Positions 1-8,625 of a stretch of DNA of 64,000 nt are shown here, piece after piece; the first letter of the stretch is position 1, and the number at the start of each line of letters is the position of its first letter. Source of the DNA: Rhizobium mongolense USDA 1844. GTDB taxonomy: Bacteria > Pseudomonadota > Alphaproteobacteria > Rhizobiales > Rhizobiaceae. The translations under genes and the position numbers were made by a program. A model generated the notes under the pieces. It was not told the DNA's origin, did not search any database, and saw only the letters and a list, made by a program, of their open reading frames with translations. The stretch covers positions 1-64,000 of the forward strand of contig NZ_ATTQ01000017.1 in NCBI RefSeq assembly GCF_000419765.1. The letters run 5' to 3'.

Positions 1-1699
1 CGCGCCGGCGATCCGGATCGGGCACGGGAACGGCCGCCATCAGCGTCTTCGTATAAGGGTGCTGCGGGTTGCCGAAGATGGCAGCACGCGGGCCGATCTC
101 GACGATCTCACCGAGATACATGACCGCAACACGGTGGCTGACGCGTTCGACGACGGCCATGTCATGCGAGATGAACAGGAAGGCGAGGTTGAGGCTCTGC
201 TGCAGGTCCAGCATCAGATTGATGACCTGCGCCTTGATCGAGACGTCGAGCGCCGAGACGCTTTCATCGGCGACGATCACCTTCGGATCGAGCGCCAGCG
301 CCCGGGCAATGCAGATGCGCTGACGCTGACCGCCGGAGAACTCGTGCGGAAAGCGCGACGCCATATCGGCTGAAAGACCGACCTTTTCCAGAAGGTCGGC
401 AGCCTTGTTGCGCGCCTCGACGCGGCTGGCGAGGCCGTGCTCGATGATTGGCTCTGCGACCGCTGTCCCCACAGTCATCCGCGGATTGAGGCTTGCAAAC
501 GGATCTTGAAAAATCATCTGGATGCTGCGCCGCATGCGGCGCAGGCTCGATGAATCAAGGGTTGTCACATCATAGCCGTCAAGGATGACCTTTCCCGCGT
601 TCGGTTCGACGAGGCGGGTGATGGAGCGGCCCGTGGTCGATTTGCCGCAACCGGATTCGCCGACAAGCGACAGGGTCTCGCCCTGAAAGAGATCGAAGGA
701 GACATTCTCGACCGCATGGACGGCGCCGGTCTTTGCGCCGAAAAGCCCGCCGCGAACAGCAAATCGCGTGGTGAGGTTCTTGACCTCGAGGACCGGCGTC
801 TTGCTGACGACCGTATCGGCCACTGCTGCCGGCTCGCTCCGCTCGCCAGTCGCGGTATCGACAACAGGAAACCGGAGCGGCCATTTTTGTTCGGCCATTG
901 AACCGAGTCGCGGCACGGCGGAAAGCAGCGCGCGCGTATAAGGGTGCTTGCCGCGGAGGAAGATATCACTGGTCGAGCCTGTCTCGACGGCCTCGCCGCG
1001 ATACATCACGATCGTCCGGTCCGAAACTTCGGCGACGACGCCCATGTCATGGGTGATGAAGAGAACGGACATGCCTTCCTCTTCCTGCAGCAGTTTAATG
1101 AGATCGAGAATCTGGCCTTGGATCGTCACGTCGAGCGCCGTCGTCGGCTCGTCGGCAATCAGAAGTTTCGGCCTGGAGGCAAGCGCCATGGCGATCATCA
1201 CCCGCTGGCGCATGCCGCCGGAAAACTGGTGAGGATATTCATCGAAGCGCGAGGAAGCATTCGGGATACGGACCTTTTCCAGAAGGCGGATCGTTTCACC
1301 CCGCGCCTCGGACCGGGTCATGTCGCCGTGACACGTGAGCGCTTCGGAAATCTGCCGGCCGATCGTGAAAATCGGATTGAGGCTCGTCATCGGCTCCTGG
1401 AAGATCATTGCGGCGTCGTTGCCGCGCACGCGGCGCATCTGCCTGTCGGAAAGTGCAAGGATATCCTTGCCGTTCAGGACGATCTTGCCGTCGATGCGAC
1501 TCTGGTTCCTGGCCAGCAGTCGCATGATCGAGAGCGATGTGACGCTCTTGCCGGAGCCGCTTTCGCCCACGATGGCCACCGTTTCACCTGGCATCACATC
1601 GAAGGCGATGTTGCGGACCACCGGCTTCCACTGGCCATCGAGGAGGAACGACGTCGTCAGGCCCTTGACCGAGAGCACGGGTTTTGCGGCTTCACCCAT
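1..1699 (-). CDS. gsiA: Double-ATPase subunit of a peptide/glutathione-type ABC importer, cut by the window edge
   Basis: This is the cytoplasmic ATPase that powers import through the two permeases encoded upstream. About 566 residues are visible from the ATG at 1699; the C-terminus lies beyond base 1. Two complete nucleotide-binding domains are fused. The first has Walker A GESGSGKS and signature FSGGMRQR; the second has GESGCGKS and FSGGQRQR. Each is followed by an HPYT segment typical of the oligopeptide-importer ATPase C-terminal region. Fused double ATPases of this kind include GsiA and YejF. The gene is last in the operon, 28 bases after the DUF1028 gene. The family call is secure; glutathione as substrate is inferred from the neighbouring ggt. 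Confidence 0.9.
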   Translation of the reverse strand, partial: MGEAAKPVLSVKGLTTSFLLDGQWKPVVRNIAFDVMPGETVAIVGESGSGKSVTSLSIMRLLARNQSRIDGKIVLNGKDILALSDRQMRRVRGNDAAMIFQEPMTSLNPIFTIGRQISEALTCHGDMTRSEARGETIRLLEKVRIPNASSRFDEYPHQFSGGMRQRVMIAMALASRPKLLIADEPTTALDVTIQGQILDLIKLLQEEEGMSVLFITHDMGVVAEVSDRTIVMYRGEAVETGSTSDIFLRGKHPYTRALLSAVPRLGSMAEQKWPLRFPVVDTATGERSEPAAVADTVVSKTPVLEVKNLTTRFAVRGGLFGAKTGAVHAVENVSFDLFQGETLSLVGESGCGKSTTGRSITRLVEPNAGKVILDGYDVTTLDSSSLRRMRRSIQMIFQDPFASLNPRMTVGTAVAEPIIEHGLASRVEARNKAADLLEKVGLSADMASRFPHEFSGGQRQRICIARALALDPKVIVADESVSALDVSIKAQVINLMLDLQQSLNLAFLFISHDMAVVERVSHRVAVMYLGEIVEIGPRAAIFGNPQHPYTKTLMAAVPVPDPDRRR

Positions 1700-1727
1700 T
1701 TCGTTTCCCTGCTTGATTGTTCGCGTT

Positions 1728-2483
1728 TCAAAGCTTGAGCGGCGTTGCAAAGGAGGCCGACGCGCGCCCTTCGGCGATACGTGCAGCTTCAAGGGCAGCG
1801 ATCTTTTCGTCGATCACGCGGCGGTCGATCAATCCGCTCGGGTTTTGACGCGTCGCCATCGTCTCGGCGACATGCAGATAGCGCTCCTGGGCGACGGCAT
1901 AGAGGCGGCGAAGTTCGCAAAGCGGATCGGCATGGTCGTCGACGCGGATATTGAGCCAGGCGTAATCCTGATCGCGATAAACGAGCAGGGCCGCCGATTG
2001 CCTGCCGCGCTTGTCTCCGCCTGCATCTTCGCCGGCCTGCATGGCCTCGATCAGCCGCTCGGCGAGCGGCAGCCGGGACGTCTTGCGATAGACGGCGAGC
2101 GTCTTTTCGAGCACCTGCGGTCCGCCCAGCATATTTCCGGCGACGGATATGTCCTCCCCAGTAAGGTGGCCTGCCCAGTCGATACATCGGGCGCCCGTAA
2201 ATGCTGCACTCCGCCCCTTGGCGTCGATTAAATGGAACTGCCGATGATCGCGGCCTTCGTCGCGGGCGGTCAGTTCACGCAGAATATCCGCCGGAGCCTG
2301 TCCTGACGCAAGTGCGACAAGCCCGTCGATGCCGTAAAGCGGGCTGACGAAAGCCTGCGTCGCAACCGCGCCGATTCGGCCGCGAATATGCGGGACAAGG
2401 CCGCCCACGGCGAAGAAGCGGCTGGCAACGGCAATGCCCAGGTGGCCGGTTTCAGGGTCGCGGGCAACGATCGACCAGGTCAT
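1728..2483 (-). CDS. DUF1028 family protein, putative Ntn-hydrolase
   Basis: A 251-residue protein opening MTWSIVARDPETGHLGIAVAS, the usual start of DUF1028 proteins, which are related in fold to Ntn-hydrolases such as the proteasome and gamma-glutamyltransferase. No signal peptide is seen, so it should be cytoplasmic. It begins 3 bases after the ggt stop and precedes the importer ATPase, so it is co-transcribed with both. The family is often found beside peptidases and gamma-glutamyltransferases, but I know of no established reaction for it. A role in hydrolysing an imported peptide or gamma-glutamyl compound is inference from the operon. Confidence 0.85.
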   Translation of the reverse strand: MTWSIVARDPETGHLGIAVASRFFAVGGLVPHIRGRIGAVATQAFVSPLYGIDGLVALASGQAPADILRELTARDEGRDHRQFHLIDAKGRSAAFTGARCIDWAGHLTGEDISVAGNMLGGPQVLEKTLAVYRKTSRLPLAERLIEAMQAGEDAGGDKRGRQSAALLVYRDQDYAWLNIRVDDHADPLCELRRLYAVAQERYLHVAETMATRQNPSGLIDRRVIDEKIAALEAARIAEGRASASFATPLKL

Positions 2484-2486
2484 GGC

Positions 2487-4271
2487 TTATCTCCCGACAG
2501 CATAGGCCTGCATCAGGCGCGGTGTTGCGGCTGCCCGCATCAGGCCATCGGCGTCGCGGCGCGCAGCGGTAAGGCGGCCGACGGTCCATGGGTCGGCGAC
2601 CGTCAGATTATGACCTTTCCTGCGCAATGCATCGAGAACCTCAGTGCCGAAATTCGCCTCCGCCATCAGGCTGCCCGGCTCGCGGGTACGTGGATAAAAG
2701 GAGCCCGGGAAATGCGAGGTGTGGAAGAGAGGCTGATCGATTGCGGCCTGCAGGTTCATCTTGTGATGCACATAGCGCATGAAGAAGGAGAGCTGCCATT
2801 GCTCTTGCTGGTCGCCGCCGGGCGTGCCGAAGGCGAGCGTGGGCCGACCTTCGTAGAGAGCTAAGGATGGCGTCAGCGTCGTACGTGGACGCTTGCCTGG
2901 CGCAAGCGACGCCGGCAGGCCGGGCTTCAGCCAGAACATCTGCGCGCGCGAATTCAGGCAGAAGCCGAGGCCTGGCACGATCGGTGAGGACTGCAGCCAA
3001 CCGCCTGACGGCGTGACGGAAACCATGTTGCCCTCGCGGTCGATCACATCGATGTGGACGGTGTCGCCGCGCTTTTCGGAAAGATGCGCCATGGTCGGCT
3101 CGTAGACGGCGCCCGTCTTCGAGGTGGCGTTGAGCATGTCCATGGTGAGGTCGTATTGGGCTTCGAAGCCCGGAATGCGCCCGGGGCGCAATTCAAGCGA
3201 TGCCTCGGAGGTTATCAGCTTCCGGCGCGCGTCCGCGTAAGCATCCGACAGCAGATGCTCGATCGGGATTTCCGCGAATTTCGGGTCGCCATAGTAGATT
3301 TCACGGTCGGCAAAGGCGAGTTTCATCGCCTCGGTGAGCGTGTGGACGAATTCGGCGCCGGCCGGGTCCATTCCGGCGATGTCGATCTCCTTCAGAAGCG
3401 AGAGCGTCTGCAAAAACACCGGGCCCTGGCCCCATGGGCCGATCTTTGCGACCGTCCAGTCGTGATAATGATAGATCAGCGGCTCTTCGATCGCAGCCGA
3501 CCATTTTGCCATGTCGTTTGCGCTGATGACGCCCTTGTGCCGACTGCCGCTTGCATCCATCACCTCTGTCGAGCCAGCATATCTGTCAATCGCTTCGGCA
3601 ACGAAACCGCGATAGAACGCATCGCGCGCAGCTTCGACTTGCGCCTCACGGCCTTTTTTTGCTTCGGCTTCTGCGATGACGCGCTTCCAGGTTTCGGCAA
3701 GCACCGGGTTCTTGAAGTTCGAATGCGGCACCGGGACCGAACCGCCGGGCAGCCAGGTCTCGTGCGAGGTCGGCCACTCCCTTTCGAAAAAAGATGCAAG
3801 GCCGGAGATTGTCGCAGACACGCGCTCAAGGACAGGGTGACCGTGCTCGGCATAATGAATTGCCGGTTCGAGGATGTCGCGGACGGTCAGGCGCCCATAG
3901 TCTCGAAGCATCAGCATCCACCCATCGAAAGAGCCGGGAATGACGGTCGCAAGCAGGCCGTTGCCGGGGATGAGGCTCAGACCTTCAGATGTATAGTGCT
4001 CGATTGTGGCGCCGGCCGGGGCCGGCCCTTGCGCACAGATGACTTCGACCTTGTCCTTCTTCTTCGAATAGAAGATCGCAGGCATGTCGCCGCCCGGACC
4101 GCAAAGATGCGGTTCGAGGACCTGCAGCACGAAGCCGGTGGCGACCGCTGCATCAAACGCGTTTCCGCCTTTTTCGAGTATGCTCATGCCAACGGCGGAG
4201 GCGATCCAATGGGTTGATGTGACGACGCCGAAGGTGCCCAAAATCTCAGGACGGGTGGTGAACGTGGTCAT
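2487..4271 (-). CDS. ggt: Gamma-glutamyltransferase family protein
   Basis: This 594-residue Ntn-hydrolase-family enzyme would cleave gamma-glutamyl bonds such as that of glutathione, or be a GGT-like acylase. The family's processing and catalytic threonine is most likely T404 in the segment GDTVHIDVIDREGNMVS, preceding the small-subunit half; the N-terminal GGNAFDAAVA motif is also present. No signal peptide is visible, unlike the periplasmic E. coli enzyme, so it should act in the cytoplasm on imported substrate. It lies 12 bases after the permease gene gsiD. The family is firm; the true substrate is not determined by sequence. Confidence 0.9.
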   Translation of the reverse strand: MTTFTTRPEILGTFGVVTSTHWIASAVGMSILEKGGNAFDAAVATGFVLQVLEPHLCGPGGDMPAIFYSKKKDKVEVICAQGPAPAGATIEHYTSEGLSLIPGNGLLATVIPGSFDGWMLMLRDYGRLTVRDILEPAIHYAEHGHPVLERVSATISGLASFFEREWPTSHETWLPGGSVPVPHSNFKNPVLAETWKRVIAEAEAKKGREAQVEAARDAFYRGFVAEAIDRYAGSTEVMDASGSRHKGVISANDMAKWSAAIEEPLIYHYHDWTVAKIGPWGQGPVFLQTLSLLKEIDIAGMDPAGAEFVHTLTEAMKLAFADREIYYGDPKFAEIPIEHLLSDAYADARRKLITSEASLELRPGRIPGFEAQYDLTMDMLNATSKTGAVYEPTMAHLSEKRGDTVHIDVIDREGNMVSVTPSGGWLQSSPIVPGLGFCLNSRAQMFWLKPGLPASLAPGKRPRTTLTPSLALYEGRPTLAFGTPGGDQQEQWQLSFFMRYVHHKMNLQAAIDQPLFHTSHFPGSFYPRTREPGSLMAEANFGTEVLDALRRKGHNLTVADPWTVGRLTAARRDADGLMRAAATPRLMQAYAVGR

Positions 4272-4283
4272 TTCAGAATCCTT

Positions 4284-5156
4284 TCATGCTTCGCGCGGGT
4301 CGAGCGCATCGCGCAGGCCGTCGCCGAGAAGGTTAAAGCCGATCACGACGAGGAAGATTCCCGCACCCGGCCACATCGCCATCCAGGGAGCCTGGGACAG
4401 GAAATTCTTGGCAACGTTGAGCATCGAGCCCCAGCTGGGGGCAGGCGGCTGCTGACCGAGGCCCAAAAAGGAAAGGCTCGCTTCGGCGATGATTGCTGTC
4501 GCGATCGTCAGCGTCGCCTGCACGAGGATCGGCGCAAAGACATTCGGCAGGATATAGCGGCTGATGATGCTAAAGTGTCTAAGCCCGATGGAACGTGCGC
4601 CCTCAACATATTCCTCCGTCTTGACGGCAAGCACCTGGCCGCGGGTCAGCCGAACGAAAATCGGCATGGCCGAAAGACCAATGGCGATCATCGCATTCGT
4701 CAGGCTTGGGCCGAGGAACGCCGCAAGTGCGATCGCGGTAATCAGGAACGGCATGGCGAGGAAGGCTTCGGTGACGCGTGAGATGATCTGGTCCGTCCAC
4801 CCGCCAAAATAGCCGGAGATGAGGCCGAACGGCACGCCGATCACAACCGCAATCGCCACCGAAAAGACACCCGCCATCAGCGAGGCCTGTGCGCCCCAGA
4901 CCATGCGGGAGAGGATATCACGGCCAATGTCATCGGTTCCAAGCCAGTGGGCGGCTGACGGCGCCTTGCGGATCGCAGACCAGCTGGTCGCGTTGGGGTC
5001 CGGGATCGGCAATAGCGGCGCTGCTGTCGCGAGAATGGCGAAGAAGGCGATGATCCCGAGGCCTGCGATCGCCCCCTTGTTCGCCTTCAGCTTGCGCCAG
5101 GCTCGGCTCGGCGGGCGCTGATCAGTTGCAATGGTGATCTGGTCGAGAGCAGTCAT
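4284..5156 (-). CDS. gsiD: Peptide/glutathione ABC importer, inner-membrane permease (DppC/GsiD type)
   Basis: A 290-residue integral membrane permease of the oligopeptide family. It has the N-terminal OppC-like segment and first membrane helix (about residues 30-52), an extracytoplasmic loop with the GTDDIGRDILSR motif common to DppC/OppC proteins, and a C-terminal block of helices with the EAA-type contact loop near EEYVEGARSIGL. Its ATG overlaps the gsiC stop as ATGA, indicating translational coupling, and it pairs with GsiC to form the channel. Substrate specificity cannot be read from the permease. Confidence 0.9.
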   Translation of the reverse strand: MTALDQITIATDQRPPSRAWRKLKANKGAIAGLGIIAFFAILATAAPLLPIPDPNATSWSAIRKAPSAAHWLGTDDIGRDILSRMVWGAQASLMAGVFSVAIAVVIGVPFGLISGYFGGWTDQIISRVTEAFLAMPFLITAIALAAFLGPSLTNAMIAIGLSAMPIFVRLTRGQVLAVKTEEYVEGARSIGLRHFSIISRYILPNVFAPILVQATLTIATAIIAEASLSFLGLGQQPPAPSWGSMLNVAKNFLSQAPWMAMWPGAGIFLVVIGFNLLGDGLRDALDPREA

Positions 5157-6100
5157 AGGGCGGCCCTCATTCGCGGGTTGAGAAGGACATAGACGATGTC
5201 AGCTAACAGGTTCATCAGAATGAAGCCGATTGCAGTGCAAAGCACGACGCCCTGGACGACCGCGTAGTCGCGGTTGAAGACGGCATCGACGATGAGTTTG
5301 CCAAAGCCGGGAATGGTGAAGATCTGTTCGGTCAAGACCGCACCTGCAAGCAATTCGCCGAAGAGCAGTGCACTCAGCGTGACGATCGGCAGGACGGCGT
5401 TGCGAAAGCTGTGCTCAAGCACGATGGAGCGCTCGGAAAGCCCCTTCGCCCGGGCGGTGCGGACGTAATCGGCGCTGAGCACGCTCAACATCGCAGAGCG
5501 GGTGTGACGCATGAGCGTGGCGGCGAGTGCGTTGCCAAGCACAAAGGATGGCATCAACATCGTTTCAATTGAGCGTAGCGGGTTGCTGAAGAAGGGTTCG
5601 TAACCGGAAGCGGGAAGCCAGCCGAGCTTCACCGAGACCAGCAGGATCAGCATGATGCCGAGCCAGAAATTCGGGATCGAGAGACCTGAAAGTGCGATGA
5701 GATTTGCGAGGTAGTCGAAGGCCGTATTCTTCTTGACCGCGGCTAAAATCCCCATCGGCACGCCGATGGCGAAAGCGAAAATCATCGACATGATCGCGAG
5801 CTGGATGGTCACCGGCAGCTTTTCGGCCACAAGTTCCACAACCGGCTGGTTGGTACGCAGCGATATGCCAAGATCGCCCTTCAGAACTGAGCCGAGCCAC
5901 GAGACATACTGATAGGGTACCGGGTCGTTCAGCCGGTATTTTTCGCGCAGGTATTCGATCACCTGCGGATCGCGCTCCTCGCCTGCCATGGCGAGAATGG
6001 GGTCGCCCGGCAAAAGCTTCTGCAACGAGAAGACGAAGATCGAGATGATCAGTAGCGTCGGAATGGCGACCAGAAGCCGCTTGGCAATGTAGGCGTACAT
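5153..6100 (-). CDS. gsiC: Peptide/glutathione ABC importer, inner-membrane permease (DppB/GsiC type)
   Basis: A 315-residue permease with the characteristic DppB start MYAYIAKRLLVAIPTLLIIS, a long periplasmic loop after the first helix containing the LLPGDP motif, then five further membrane spans. The ATG at 6100 is chosen because it gives the family-typical N-terminus; ten in-frame upstream codons carry no family sequence. It is the heterodimer partner of the next gene, which it overlaps by 4 bases. A strong hairpin lies between it and the preceding binding-protein gene. Confidence 0.9.
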   Translation of the reverse strand: MYAYIAKRLLVAIPTLLIISIFVFSLQKLLPGDPILAMAGEERDPQVIEYLREKYRLNDPVPYQYVSWLGSVLKGDLGISLRTNQPVVELVAEKLPVTIQLAIMSMIFAFAIGVPMGILAAVKKNTAFDYLANLIALSGLSIPNFWLGIMLILLVSVKLGWLPASGYEPFFSNPLRSIETMLMPSFVLGNALAATLMRHTRSAMLSVLSADYVRTARAKGLSERSIVLEHSFRNAVLPIVTLSALLFGELLAGAVLTEQIFTIPGFGKLIVDAVFNRDYAVVQGVVLCTAIGFILMNLLADIVYVLLNPRMRAAL

Positions 6101-6126
6101 GAGCAGGTCCTGACACGGCACCGGGA

Positions 6127-6152
6127 GCATGGCGGATACTGGTCCGCCATGC
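6127..6152 (-). terminator. Hairpin after the binding-protein gene gsiB
   Basis: A perfect 10-bp stem with a 6-base loop, arms GCATGGCGGA and TCCGCCATGC, in the 65-base gap between gsiB and gsiC. No U-run follows, so it is more likely a processing or 3'-end protection hairpin, or a leaky terminator, than a full stop. This arrangement usually gives more binding-protein than permease mRNA. Confidence 0.6.
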
Positions 6153-6165
6153 GGGTCTGTTCGGA

Positions 6166-7674
6166 TCAGCCGGCTTTCTTCACGCCGGCGAGGCGGATCA
6201 TGCCGTCCGGCGAGGGGACGAAGCCGGTAATGTTTTTATGCAGCGCCCAGATCCAGGACTGGTGGCCGAGATAGATGATCGGCAGGTCCTCGTTGAGAAT
6301 TGCTGCGACGGCGTCATACTTCTGCTTGCGCACGGCATCGTCGGTCGAGGCACGGGCCTCATTCAGCAGCTTGTCGACTTCAGGGTTGCAATATTTGGTA
6401 TCGTTGATTCCGCCCTTGCAGGTGATGAACTGGTGGATGTTACCGTCGGGATCGACGCGGCCGGACCAGTCGGAGCGGCTGAGCTGGTAGTTGCCTGCCG
6501 TCTGCTCGGACAGAAGGGTCGCAAACTCCGTCGATTTCAGACTGACGTCGAACCCCGCCTCGGCGACCATCGACTGGACGATCTGCATCATCTGCGCCGC
6601 GACCGGGTTGTTTGGGATCTGCATTTCTACGGGCACGCGATCGAAGCCGGCTTCCTTCACGAGCGCTTTCGCCTTGTCGAGATCGCGGACAGGAACTGGA
6701 ATGTCCTTGTCGAACCATGGGCTATTGGGCGGGAACGGCTGATTGCCGCCCACAGCAGTGCCTTCGTAGACGATCTGGTTCAGCGCCTCGCGGTCGATCG
6801 CAAGCGAAAAGGCCTGCCGCAATCGCTTGTCCTTGCCGAACGGATTGTCGGCCCGCGGGCCGTTGGAGATGTTCGCATAGAGCGCCATGTAGCCGATATT
6901 GACCACGTCCGCATAGGTCAGGCTCGCATCCTCCTTGACCGAAGCTGCGTCGGTGGCGGCCAGTCGCTCTATCATGTCGAGGTCGCCAGAACGAAGGTTG
7001 GCAAGGCGCACGGTCGTATCAGGGATCGGCAGGTAGGTGACCTTGTCGATGAAGACATTGTCCTTGTTCCAGTAATCCTTGAACTTCTCGAGCACGATGC
7101 GGTCCTGCTGTACGCGTTCGACGAACTTGAAGGGACCCCCACAGACCGGCTGATTGCCGAAATTCGCGCCGAGCTCCTTTGCCGCCTTTGGCGAGACAAT
7201 CATGCCGGCTCTGTCTGAAAGCTGGGCAAGCAAGGTCACGTCCGGGCTCTTCAGCGTGAATTTCACTTCATAGGGTGCGACTGCTTCAACTTTTTCAACA
7301 GAGGCGAGCTCGCTCTTGCGGCGCGATTCAGGCAACGTCATGTTGCGCTCAATCGTGGTGACGACGGCTTCGGCATCAAGCGGCGTGTCGTCATGGAATT
7401 TTACGCCCACGCGCAGCTTCATGGTCAGCAGCTTGCCGTCGCCGGACCAGTTCCACTCGGTCGCAAGCTGCGGCACGATTTTCAGGTCGGGTGTAACATC
7501 GACCAGCTTGTCGCACATTGCGGTGTAGACGATGCGGCCCACGAAGGTGCGTGACTGTGCGGGGTCAAGCACGTCGGCATCATCCTGCAGACCGATTTTT
7601 AGTTCGGCAGCGAAAGCAGGTAGCGCAATCAGCGCGCCCGCAAGAAGGGTCGTCACGAATCTGGCGATCGTCAT
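6166..7674 (-). CDS. gsiB: Periplasmic binding protein of a peptide/glutathione-type ABC importer (SBP family 5)
   Basis: A 502-residue extracytoplasmic solute-binding protein of the DppA/OppA/GsiB class. A signal peptide (MTIARF, a hydrophobic core, cleavage after ALPAFA) precedes the mature start AELKIGLQDDADVLDPAQS, the typical opening of family 5 proteins. The ATG at 7674 is preferred over an in-frame upstream codon because a GAGGAG ribosome-binding site lies just before it. It is the first transport gene of the operon, 64 bases after the GntR gene. Peptide, nickel and glutathione binders cannot be separated by eye; the ggt neighbour favours gamma-glutamyl peptides. Confidence 0.88.
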   Translation of the reverse strand: MTIARFVTTLLAGALIALPAFAAELKIGLQDDADVLDPAQSRTFVGRIVYTAMCDKLVDVTPDLKIVPQLATEWNWSGDGKLLTMKLRVGVKFHDDTPLDAEAVVTTIERNMTLPESRRKSELASVEKVEAVAPYEVKFTLKSPDVTLLAQLSDRAGMIVSPKAAKELGANFGNQPVCGGPFKFVERVQQDRIVLEKFKDYWNKDNVFIDKVTYLPIPDTTVRLANLRSGDLDMIERLAATDAASVKEDASLTYADVVNIGYMALYANISNGPRADNPFGKDKRLRQAFSLAIDREALNQIVYEGTAVGGNQPFPPNSPWFDKDIPVPVRDLDKAKALVKEAGFDRVPVEMQIPNNPVAAQMMQIVQSMVAEAGFDVSLKSTEFATLLSEQTAGNYQLSRSDWSGRVDPDGNIHQFITCKGGINDTKYCNPEVDKLLNEARASTDDAVRKQKYDAVAAILNEDLPIIYLGHQSWIWALHKNITGFVPSPDGMIRLAGVKKAG

Positions 7675-7738
7675 GCCATACTCCTCTGTTGTTCTTTGCT
7701 TCATGAGGGCGGTAACTGCCTCTCTGCGTCTGGCTCGC

Positions 7739-8464
7739 TTAGGCGAGTTCTTGTTTGGTCTTCGGTTCGTGGTGGTCTAGCGAGGTAATGCGGATCAGGC
7801 TTTCCTGGAGCGTCAAGAGATGTTGGCGCATGGCTTCACCCGCCTTGGCAGGGTCGCGGGCAGCAATCGCCTCGACGATTGCGGTATGCTGGCTGTAAGT
7901 GACCGTGCGCGTCTTGCTGGCGCTGCGGGCGCGCTCGCGGATCGTCTGCCAGGCCTCGTCCTGACGCACCCTGTTGATGACATCAAAGATCGCCAGGAAA
8001 AGTTGGTTGCCGGCGCACTGGGCGATCTGCCGGTGCAGTGCGCCATCCCAGAGTTCGCGGCCGTCGGCATCGGTGCTTTCGTAGATCTTCTTGACGAGCT
8101 CATACATGCGCTCGATATCGGCGGCCTTGGCGCGCATGGCGGCAAGCTGGGCCAGCTGCGGCTCAATGCGCAAACGCACTTCCATGACTTCCATCAGGTC
8201 GGTCCCGGCGACGATCGAACCGACATGTTCGCTCCAGCCATCGGGACGTCGCCCGGCAAAGGTGCCCGAGCCCTGACGCCGCCAGATTAACCCCTCGGCT
8301 TCCAGGACCTCCAATGCACGGCGCACCGCGCGGCGGCTAACGCCAAAGGTTTGCGAAAGCGCGCGCTCCGTCGGCAGCTTGCCGTCCGCATACAGTCCGT
8401 CCGAACGGAGCAGCGTCCGGAGCTTGTCCAGTGCAAGGTTTGAGTTCCCGGCGGCTTCGTCCAT
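7739..8464 (-). CDS. GntR-family transcriptional regulator, FadR/FCD subfamily
   Basis: A 241-residue DNA-binding regulator. The N-terminal winged helix-turn-helix (about residues 10-70) contains LPTERALSQTFGVSRRAVRRALEVLEAEG. The rest is the helical FCD ligand-binding domain, with the acidic and histidine positions expected in the E/R...H pattern. It is transcribed ahead of gsiB and probably senses the imported substrate or a breakdown product. The ATG at 8464 is used; a TTG two codons upstream is the only nearby alternative. Candidate operators lie immediately upstream. Confidence 0.88.
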   Translation of the reverse strand: MDEAAGNSNLALDKLRTLLRSDGLYADGKLPTERALSQTFGVSRRAVRRALEVLEAEGLIWRRQGSGTFAGRRPDGWSEHVGSIVAGTDLMEVMEVRLRIEPQLAQLAAMRAKAADIERMYELVKKIYESTDADGRELWDGALHRQIAQCAGNQLFLAIFDVINRVRQDEAWQTIRERARSASKTRTVTYSQHTAIVEAIAARDPAKAGEAMRQHLLTLQESLIRITSLDHHEPKTKQELA

Positions 8465-8471
8465 TGGCAAA

Positions 8472-8510
8472 TGGTCCGTACCAATTGATTATTGGTTCAA
8501 TCCAGACCAA
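8472..8510. promoter_or_regulatory. Candidate GntR operators upstream of the regulator gene
   Basis: Two inverted repeats of the TGGT...ACCA type used by FadR-subfamily regulators: TGGTCCGTACCA at 8472-8483, and TTGGT/ACCAA arms separated by 9 bases at 8492-8510. They sit 8-46 bases before the GntR start codon, as expected for autoregulation of the whole operon. The call rests on symmetry only. Confidence 0.45.
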
Positions 8511-8625
8511 ATTGGCCGACGCGTCAAGCGAATTTTTGGGCAGATTCTGCAATGCACAAAGTTTGAGCGATTTGGCTTGCCTTGCACGGTATTTGGGTGG
8601 TCCTGCGCTGGGCGTATGGTGCCCA

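Noticed and set aside
3054..4217. A 387-codon plus-strand frame opposite ggt
   Set aside because: No ribosome-binding site or domain; ggt on the other strand is unambiguous.
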